From contig JAGDBR010000130.1 of the NCBI GenBank assembly GCA_017958935.1, positions 1-11,621 of the forward strand: DNA of 11,621 nucleotides, read 5' to 3'. How positions within the stretch are numbered: position 1 is the stretch's first letter; each line of letters starts with the position of its first letter. This stretch comes from Lachnospiraceae bacterium (GTDB lineage: Bacteria; Bacillota_A; Clostridia; Lachnospirales; Lachnospiraceae). Under the pieces are notes generated by a model. That model did no database searches and had not been told where the DNA came from. It saw only the letters and a list, made by a program, of their open reading frames with translations. Positions 6,722 to 11,621 of the stretch are shown piece after piece. A program made the translations under genes and the position numbers.

Positions 6722-9186
6722 AAGCGATCCGTCTGAGGACAGAATACCTGAAAGATCCGCTCGGGATCGACGTCAAACACCCCCGCCTGATGTGGAACTG
6801 CGACGGCGGCGTGCGCCAGACCGCCTATCAGATCGTGACGGAAAAATGGGACAGCGGCAAGGTGGAAACATCTTCGATGCGCGCCGCATACCCCGAAGCG
6901 CTCTCCGACCGCGAGCATGTGACCTGGAAGATCCGCCTGTGGGATGAAAACGGTGAGCCCGGCGAATGGAGCGAGTCGTTCTTTGAGACGGGGATCTCTT
7001 CCTGGCGCGCCAAATGGATCACCGGGAACTATACGGTACACAAAAAGGAGCGCTATCCCGCGGACTGCTTCCGAAAGCAGGTCCGGGTCGCAAGCGAAGT
7101 CGCAAGCGCCCGCTTGTACATCACGGCCTGCGGCCTTTATGAAGCGAAGCTGAACGGCGAAAAGGCCGGCCGCTTCTGCCTGGCGCCGGGACATACGGAC
7201 TACCGGAAGCGCGTGCAGTATCAGACGTACGACGTGACGGACATGCTGCGCCCGGGCGTGAACACATTGACCGTCCGGCTTGCGGACGGCTGGTACCGCG
7301 GCTCCTGCGGCGCATGGGGCATCACCAATCAGTACGGTACGGAGACGAAGCTTTTAGCCCAGCTGGAGATCCGCTATGCCGACGGGACGGCCGAGACCGT
7401 TGCCACCGATGAGACCTGGGACTGGAGCAATGACGGTCCCATCCGCTTCGCCGACAACAAGGACGGCGAAACGGTCGAGGCCTACCGGACGCCCTCGTAT
7501 GCAGGAAAAGCGAAGGTCACGGCCCATCCTGTCGTGCCGGGCGCTTCGAATAACGTGCCGGTCACCGAGCACGAGCGCTTCCATCCCTTCATCAGCACTG
7601 CACCGAACGGCAGGAAACTCCTGGATTTCGGGCAGAACCTGGCAGGTTACGTCTGCTTCCGCGTCAATGCCCGCCGGGGGCAGCGGATGGTCTGGCGCTT
7701 CGGCGAGATGCTGGATCCGGAAGGCAACCTGACGCTCGACAACATCCAGTGCAAGACAAAAAATAAAGCGACCCCGCTGCAGAAGATCGACTACACCTGC
7801 AGCGAGGGCGTGAATGAATATAAGACCACGTTCGCGGTCTTCGGCTTCCGCTACGCCGAGGTCGACACGGAACTTCCGCTTTGCGCGGAGGAAATCGAGG
7901 TCGTCGCCGTCTATTCCGACATGGAGGAAACGGGGACGTTCGACAGCTCCAACGCGCTTCTGAACAAGCTCGTGGAAGCCACCCGCTGGTCCACGAAATC
8001 CAACAGTCTGGACATTCCCACCGACTGTCCCACCCGTGAGCGTCACGGCTGGACCGGCGACGCCCAGATCTTCTTCGGCACCGCGGCCTGTCTTTTTGAT
8101 TACGCTGCCTTCGCCGAAAAATACCTGAACGACATGTACGACTGGCAGAAGCCGAACGGACGCCTGCCGCAGATCGCGCCGTACGGCGGCGTGGATTTCT
8201 ACATGTGGACGCTGAACGGTTCCGTGGGCTGGTCAGACGCCGGGATCCTGATCCCTTACCGTTTCTTTAAGATCTACGGCGACCGGGAGATCCTGGCAAA
8301 ACACTACGAAGGCATGAAGAAGTACGCGGGCTTCATGATGCGGCGCATCAGCGCGGACGGCACCGTGAAAAAGGGCCAGAGCTACGGCGAGTGGGCCGAG
8401 CCTGCCGACGTCAAGCCCAACGACTGGAAGGACATGGTCTTCCCGCATCCGGAAGTCAGCACCGCCTACACGGCGTACGTGCTGGGCGTGATGGCGGAAA
8501 TCAGCGAAGAACTGGGCGAGACCGCCGACGCCGAACGCTTCCGCGCCGCTTCGAACAAGTGCACGGCCGCCTATCAGAAGCTTGCGGTGCTGGACACTGA
8601 CCGGCAGGCGCTTCTTGTCAGGCCGCTCTATATGGGGCTGCTGGACGAAAGCCAAAAAGCCTATGCCGAAAAGCGCCTGATCCGGGCGCTGGAGCATTAC
8701 GGCTGGAGGCTCGGTACTGGATTCCTCTCCACTCCGCTGATCCTCAGCGTACTGGACAAGATCGATCCGGAGGCTGCGTACCGGCTCCTTGAAAACGAAG
8801 AAATGCCGGGCTGGCTGTTCATGCCGAAGAACGGCGCCACCACGATCTGGGAGAGCTGGGAAGGCACGCAGGCCCAGGGCGGCATCGCGAGCCTCAACCA
8901 CTACTCCAAGGGAGCCGTCTGCGAATGGCTGTTCAACACCATGTGCGGTATCCGGGTCGCCGGAGAGAATCATTTCGACATCGCCCCGCTGCCGGGCGGA
9001 CATTTCACGTACGCCGAGGCAGGCTATCAGAGCATCTACGGCAAGGTGACGTCCGGCTGGACACGGGAGAACGGCAGGACCGTCTATACGGTCACGGTCC
9101 CCTCGAACTGCACGGCAGCGGTCTCGCTCCCCGGCGGAACGCACCGGACTGTCGGCCCCGGAACCTACCGTTTTGAGGAAGGCTGA
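6718..9186 (+). CDS. GH78 alpha-L-rhamnosidase, intracellular
   Basis: This 822-residue enzyme hydrolyses terminal alpha-L-rhamnosyl residues by inversion. It starts with a fibronectin-III-like region (about 1-93, with the typical VKHPRLMW and [14 protein letters not shown]), then a lectin-like sugar-binding domain (about 96-270, containing [15 protein letters not shown] and [10 protein letters not shown]), a beta domain (about 275-400), the (alpha/alpha)6 catalytic barrel (about 405-735) and a short C-terminal beta domain. Key residues line up with Bacillus RhaB: D436, E441 and D448 in [14 protein letters not shown] (same 5- and 7-residue spacings as D567, E572, D579) and E712 in TIWESWEG, the expected general base. 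[14 protein letters not shown] (725-738) is another family mark. There is no signal peptide, so the substrate must be imported, presumably by the coupled transporter. GGAGG lies 6 bases before the ATG, inside the transporter gene. Likely substrates are plant rhamnosyl-glycosides or pectin-derived oligosaccharides; which one cannot be told. Confidence 0.95.
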   Translation: MKAIRLRTEYLKDPLGIDVKHPRLMWNCDGGVRQTAYQIVTEKWDSGKVETSSMRAAYPEALSDREHVTWKIRLWDENGEPGEWSESFFETGISSWRAKWITGNYTVHKKERYPADCFRKQVRVASEVASARLYITACGLYEAKLNGEKAGRFCLAPGHTDYRKRVQYQTYDVTDMLRPGVNTLTVRLADGWYRGSCGAWGITNQYGTETKLLAQLEIRYADGTAETVATDETWDWSNDGPIRFADNKDGETVEAYRTPSYAGKAKVTAHPVVPGASNNVPVTEHERFHPFISTAPNGRKLLDFGQNLAGYVCFRVNARRGQRMVWRFGEMLDPEGNLTLDNIQCKTKNKATPLQKIDYTCSEGVNEYKTTFAVFGFRYAEVDTELPLCAEEIEVVAVYSDMEETGTFDSSNALLNKLVEATRWSTKSNSLDIPTDCPTRERHGWTGDAQIFFGTAACLFDYAAFAEKYLNDMYDWQKPNGRLPQIAPYGGVDFYMWTLNGSVGWSDAGILIPYRFFKIYGDREILAKHYEGMKKYAGFMMRRISADGTVKKGQSYGEWAEPADVKPNDWKDMVFPHPEVSTAYTAYVLGVMAEISEELGETADAERFRAASNKCTAAYQKLAVLDTDRQALLVRPLYMGLLDESQKAYAEKRLIRALEHYGWRLGTGFLSTPLILSVLDKIDPEAAYRLLENEEMPGWLFMPKNGATTIWESWEGTQAQGGIASLNHYSKGAVCEWLFNTMCGIRVAGENHFDIAPLPGGHFTYAEAGYQSIYGKVTSGWTRENGRTVYTVTVPSNCTAAVSLPGGTHRTVGPGTYRFEEG

Positions 9187-9188
9187 GC

Positions 9189-9233
9189 GCTGCCGGTTTC
9201 TTCAGCGCCGCAAAAGCGCTGCGCTCCGGCAGC
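9189..9233 (+). terminator. Two-tier hairpin after the rhamnosidase gene
   Basis: GCTGCCGG (9189-9196) pairs perfectly with CCGGCAGC (9226-9233), and inside it CAGCGC (9203-9208) pairs with GCGCTG (9216-9221) around a 7-base loop. It begins three bases after the stop codon, as expected for the end of an operon. No U-run follows (the next bases are TGCAAAGCC), so termination would need help from another factor, or the structure mainly protects the message end. Confidence 0.45.
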
Positions 9234-9244
9234 TGCAAAGCCTG

Positions 9245-9274
9245 TTGATAAAGCCCGGCTTATTATAGTATAAT
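9245..9274 (+). promoter_or_regulatory. Sigma-A type promoter for the 401-residue unknown gene
   Basis: TTGATA (9245-9250; 5 of 6) and a perfect TATAAT (9269-9274) are 18 bases apart. The expected start near 9281 gives a leader of about 65 bases. This shows that the downstream gene is a transcription unit of its own and not the tail of the sugar operon. Confidence 0.7.
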
Positions 9275-9279
9275 TCAGT

Positions 9280-9292
9280 AATCTGACAGATT
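9280..9292. promoter_or_regulatory. 13-bp palindrome at the predicted transcription start
   Basis: AATCTGACAGATT is a perfect palindrome with 6-base arms around a central A. It sits 6 bases after the -10 box, over the expected +1, a classic place for a repressor to block initiation. No other copy was noticed in the window. Confidence 0.4.
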
Positions 9293-9345
9293 TCACGGCG
9301 CGCATCCGGCCGCGCCCGAAGCATCAAACGAATGGGAGAACAATG

Positions 9346-10551
9346 ATGGCAGAGAACGATAACTATCAGAATTCAGAACTCGATTTCGGCGCCGACGTAG
9401 GCGATTTCTCGTGGAGGACGATGGACCGGCAGGCGGTGAACGCGGAATCGCAGGGGTTCTGTCAGGCCGTGAACAAAGTCGCTCAGCTTGTGAACGACTT
9501 GTGCGAAAGCAACAGTTATGAAAGCACCGCGACCGAATACAACAACCTCTGCAACTCTTATCTCGGAAGAAACAGCTGGGTACAGGAATACTACTATGCC
9601 AACCAGTCCGCTTTTGCGTCTTCCATGAAGAGCGCCTCGAGGCCTTCCGGGTTTTTCGAGATGTCTCCGGAGGAGCAGATCGCTTTTGATTACGGCCTGA
9701 AATGCCAGCGGGATGCCGCGGAATGCGTCAAGCCGCTCGACCAGATCATGCTGCTGATGCACACCGTGCCGCTGCGGGCCACCTTCCAGCTCGTGCGCGC
9801 CACGATCAATCTGGACGACGCCGGCTTCGACGAGGCCCTGTTCAAGCAGATCGATGACGACGTCCGCGAAGTTTCCGCTATCGTCAACAAGAGCTGGGAC
9901 AGCCTGGAGCGCATCACGAACGCCGCTTCCGAATACTTCTATTCCCAGAATCGCGGAAAAATGTCCCCCAGCGACCTGAAAAGCGGATACCTCAAGGCAA
10001 GGCTGAGAGACTACCAGACCACGTTCAAGACCTACTATATCAAGGCGAGCAAGGATTTTACGTGCAACGATTACTGTGTTTACAGTTTCGACCTGAACTA
10101 TTACGTGAGCATGATGATCATCGACGAATACATGGAAGCGGTCGCCGGGATCCTGAAAGAGAACATTGACGCGAAGCTCGAGAACTGCATCGCAGAGAGC
10201 AAGAAGCTGACCGCCGTCATCAACTCCCGGCGCGAAAAGTGCACGGAAGACGCTTTCAACGCCACGCTGACCGCGGTCGAGGTGCTGAACTACGCGATCC
10301 ACGATTTCTGCGAGCTGGGCCTCAACATGTGCAAGAACTACAAAGGTCTGATTTCCGCCGCGCCGTACTGCTTCATGAAGAAGCTGCCCTCGTCCGACAG
10401 CCTGAACGGGAAGTACGGCCTCAAGCCGATGAGCGGCAATCCGCTCTCGGACGGCACGAAATACGCGGACCTGATCTCCTCGGCCGCCTTCGCGCTCACA
10501 CAGCATTGCCATGAATTCGTGCATACGCACGGGCGCAAGGACCTGACTTGA
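9346..10551 (+). CDS. Uncharacterised soluble helical protein, 401 aa
   Basis: I do not recognise this protein. It has no signal peptide, no convincing membrane segment and no nucleotide-binding or catalytic motif that I can name. It looks mostly alpha-helical, with amphipathic stretches at about 33-56, 109-155, 165-200, 255-300 and 300-332 (numbering from the first ATG at 9343). It is rich in Tyr and Asn and carries 13 cysteines scattered through the chain, including C-N-D-Y-C at 241-245; they do not form a standard zinc-binding array. The C-terminus ends with a histidine-rich tail (QHCHEFVHTHGRKDLT). ATG 9346 is preferred over the adjacent ATG 9343 because GGAG (9335-9338) is then 7 rather than 4 bases away. 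Own promoter and ribosome site, and a plausible cytosolic amino-acid composition, support a real gene. It lies 118 bp before a sigma-factor gene on the same strand; a functional link is possible but unproven. Confidence 0.8.
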   Translation: MAENDNYQNSELDFGADVGDFSWRTMDRQAVNAESQGFCQAVNKVAQLVNDLCESNSYESTATEYNNLCNSYLGRNSWVQEYYYANQSAFASSMKSASRPSGFFEMSPEEQIAFDYGLKCQRDAAECVKPLDQIMLLMHTVPLRATFQLVRATINLDDAGFDEALFKQIDDDVREVSAIVNKSWDSLERITNAASEYFYSQNRGKMSPSDLKSGYLKARLRDYQTTFKTYYIKASKDFTCNDYCVYSFDLNYYVSMMIIDEYMEAVAGILKENIDAKLENCIAESKKLTAVINSRREKCTEDAFNATLTAVEVLNYAIHDFCELGLNMCKNYKGLISAAPYCFMKKLPSSDSLNGKYGLKPMSGNPLSDGTKYADLISSAAFALTQHCHEFVHTHGRKDLT

Positions 10552-10601
10552 AGAACGCAAAGAGCCTGAAGCCGAAAAGCTGAAACTTTTTTCTGCCATC
10601 C

Positions 10602-10627
10602 CCGCAATATTTCCCTTCTTATTGCGG
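10602..10627. promoter_or_regulatory. 8-bp inverted repeat upstream of the sigma-factor gene
   Basis: CCGCAATA (10602-10609) and TATTGCGG (10620-10627) are perfect inverted copies with a 10-base spacer. A possible -10 box, TATAAC (10632-10637), follows at once, but no good sigma-A -35 lies 16-18 bases before it. The repeat would then cover the -35 zone, as an operator or as part of an unusual promoter. No T-run follows on either strand, so a terminator role is less likely. Confidence 0.4.
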
Positions 10628-10669
10628 CTTATATAACAGAAGGACATTTCCCCTGCAGAGGAAAACGTT

Positions 10670-11221
10670 ATGGATGACAACGAACTGATCAGACTCTTTC
10701 AGAACAGAGACGAGCGTGCCGTCGCGGAATGCGAGCAACAATATGCCGCCTTCTGCCGGCGCATCGCACGGAACATGCTGGACAGGCCGGAGGACGTCGA
10801 AGAATGCCTGAACGACGTCTGGTTCGCCGCCTGGCAGCGGATCCCGCCGCTCGTGCCCGATTCGATGAAGGCGTTTCTCGGTAAGCTGACCCGCGACATC
10901 ACGGTCAGCCGCTTCCGGGAAGAGCACGCGGCCAAGCGCTTCGCCGGCGCGACGGTCGCGCTGGACGAACTGGATGACTGCATCCCTTCCGCCTTCAGCG
11001 TCGAACAGGAAGTCGAAGCCGCCGCGCTTTCGCGCCTCATCGACCGCTGGCTGGGCGCCCGGAAGAAGGACGAGCGCGTCCTCTTCGTCCGCCGGTATTA
11101 TTTCGGGGACAGCGTCAAGGCCCTGGCGGCCGCGTACGGCTGCAGCGAGCACCGGATGGCGCAGATCATGCTGCGCCTGCGCAGGAGTCTGAAAAAGGCG
11201 ATCGAAGAAGGGAGCGAATAA
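10670..11221 (+). CDS. ECF-type RNA polymerase sigma factor
   Basis: This 183-residue protein directs RNA polymerase to a small set of promoters, usually in response to an envelope signal. Region 2 spans about residues 20-90: YAAFCRRIARNML, then EDVEECLNDVWFAAWQRIPP (the D-x-x-Q/N-D-x-W/F pattern of -10 recognition and core binding). A variable acidic linker follows (about 95-115). Region 4 with its helix-turn-helix covers about 120-178 (DERVLFVRRYYFGDSVKALA, then AAYGCSEHRMAQIMLRLRRSLKKAI), the segment that contacts the -35. The start ATG at 10670 has AGAGGA about 7 bases upstream. The next gene begins one base after the stop and encodes a membrane protein typical of its anti-sigma partner. 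The upstream 118-bp gap holds an inverted repeat and a weak promoter. Auto-regulation is usual for such pairs but cannot be shown here. Confidence 0.92.
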   Translation: MDDNELIRLFQNRDERAVAECEQQYAAFCRRIARNMLDRPEDVEECLNDVWFAAWQRIPPLVPDSMKAFLGKLTRDITVSRFREEHAAKRFAGATVALDELDDCIPSAFSVEQEVEAAALSRLIDRWLGARKKDERVLFVRRYYFGDSVKALAAAYGCSEHRMAQIMLRLRRSLKKAIEEGSE

Positions 11222-11222
11222 A

Positions 11223-11621
11223 ATGAAGCGTGAAAATGTTTATGACGGGATCAGCGGGATCGATCCCGCGTATATTGAAGAAGCGGAAAAGCACGTGTTT
11301 TCGTCCACCAAAAAGCAGGCGGTCCTGATGTGGCTGGCCGCGGCGGCCGTCTTTCTGGTCCTCGGCGGCGTCGGCGTCTATGCCGCAGGCGGCGGCTTCA
11401 CCATCCGGAAGCTGTCGGTGAACGGCTATGAGGTCGCGGCAAGCATTTCCCGCATCCCGCTGCAGAAGTTCACCGGCAAAGTGAAAGAAGCATCGGCGAT
11501 CATCCGGGAGCAGCACCGGAACTACAAACCTTTCAACAACCAGTCGCCCGACGCTTTTTACAAAACCATGGACAGTATCGAAGAAGCGGCTGCTTACGTC
11601 GGTTACGGCAAGCTGCAGGTC
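11223..11621 (+). CDS. Probable one-pass membrane anti-sigma factor (C-terminus cut by window end)
   Basis: The first 133 residues are present and the frame is open at the last base. Residues 1-31 form a short cytosolic part (MKRENVYDGISGIDPAYIEEA), a sequence style I know from clostridial anti-sigma proteins. Residues about 33-55 are one hydrophobic helix (VLMWLAAAAVFLVLGGVGVYAA), followed by an extracytoplasmic domain from about 57 onward. There is no HxxxCxxC zinc motif in the cytosolic part, so it is not a ZAS-type anti-sigma. It should hold the preceding sigma factor at the membrane until a signal releases it. GGAG lies 8 bases before the ATG inside the end of the sigma gene, and only one base separates stop and start, so the two are made together. 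The pairing is inferred from context and architecture. Confidence 0.8.
   Translation, partial: MKRENVYDGISGIDPAYIEEAEKHVFSSTKKQAVLMWLAAAAVFLVLGGVGVYAAGGGFTIRKLSVNGYEVAASISRIPLQKFTGKVKEASAIIREQHRNYKPFNNQSPDAFYKTMDSIEEAAAYVGYGKLQV

Noticed and set aside
7354..8046. A 230-codon minus-strand open frame inside the rhamnosidase gene
   Set aside because: Same reason: it is opposite well-recognised GH78 sequence and has no start signals.
8233..9144. A 303-codon minus-strand open frame inside the rhamnosidase gene
   Set aside because: The plus strand here encodes the conserved GH78 catalytic barrel including WESWEG; the antisense product has mirror-type composition.
10574..10593. Possible intrinsic terminator after the unknown gene (GAAAAG, CTGAAA, CTTTTTTC)
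   Set aside because: The stem is only about 6 A/T-rich pairs before the T-run, too weak to call; it may still contribute to termination.
9373..10680. A 435-codon open frame on the minus strand, opposite the unknown gene
   Set aside because: It is the antisense mirror of a GC3-rich gene: its product is dominated by Val, Leu, Ala, Arg, His and Asp without domain logic, and no ribosome site was found. The plus frame has promoter and ribosome site.

Overview
The window looks like the chromosome of a GC-rich Bacillota, probably an uncultured gut or rumen Clostridia. The reasons are strong purine-rich Shine-Dalgarno sequences (for example AAGGAGG), sigma-A type promoters in AT-richer gaps, an intracellular GH2/GH78/GPH-transporter sugar locus, and an ECF sigma / membrane anti-sigma pair of clostridial style. 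The taxon is inferred from gene style, not from a marker gene. All functional calls come from reading motifs; no database search was run.

Layout. (1) Positions 1-2581, minus strand: five tightly spaced small genes, read right to left as zinc-ribbon protein, GNAT acetyltransferase, VOC-GNAT fusion, a 165-residue protein of unknown function, and a second GNAT protein cut by the window start. (2) Positions 2636-9186: a divergent glycoside-utilisation locus. A GH2 glycosidase runs leftward, and a GPH-type transporter plus a GH78 alpha-L-rhamnosidase run rightward with overlapping stop and start codons (ATGA). The 222-bp gap between the two arms holds one promoter per direction and two inverted repeats, one of which covers the -35 of the rightward promoter. 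(3) Positions 9187-10551: an independently promoted gene for a soluble, cysteine- and tyrosine-rich protein of about 401 residues that I do not recognise. A 13-bp palindrome sits at its predicted transcription start. (4) Positions 10552-11621: an ECF sigma factor followed after one base by a one-pass membrane protein, almost certainly its anti-sigma factor, cut by the window end.

How the genes fit together. Neither glycosidase has a signal peptide, so the likely scheme is import of an intact rhamnose-containing oligosaccharide or glycoside by the transporter. The GH78 enzyme would then remove the alpha-L-rhamnosyl cap, and the GH2 enzyme would cleave the remaining beta-glycosidic bond. No regulator for this locus lies in the window. 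The small leftward genes may be co-transcribed with the GH2 gene (54-bp gap), but their functions (acyl transfer, VOC chemistry) do not obviously belong to sugar catabolism. The sigma/anti-sigma pair should sense an envelope signal; whether it controls the unknown 401-residue protein is open.

The best candidates for something undescribed are the unknown 401-residue protein with its palindromic operator candidate, the VOC-GNAT fusion, and a GPH-family transporter that seems to lack the usual cation-coupling residues. I found no tRNA, rRNA, CRISPR array, insertion sequence, phage gene or replication origin.
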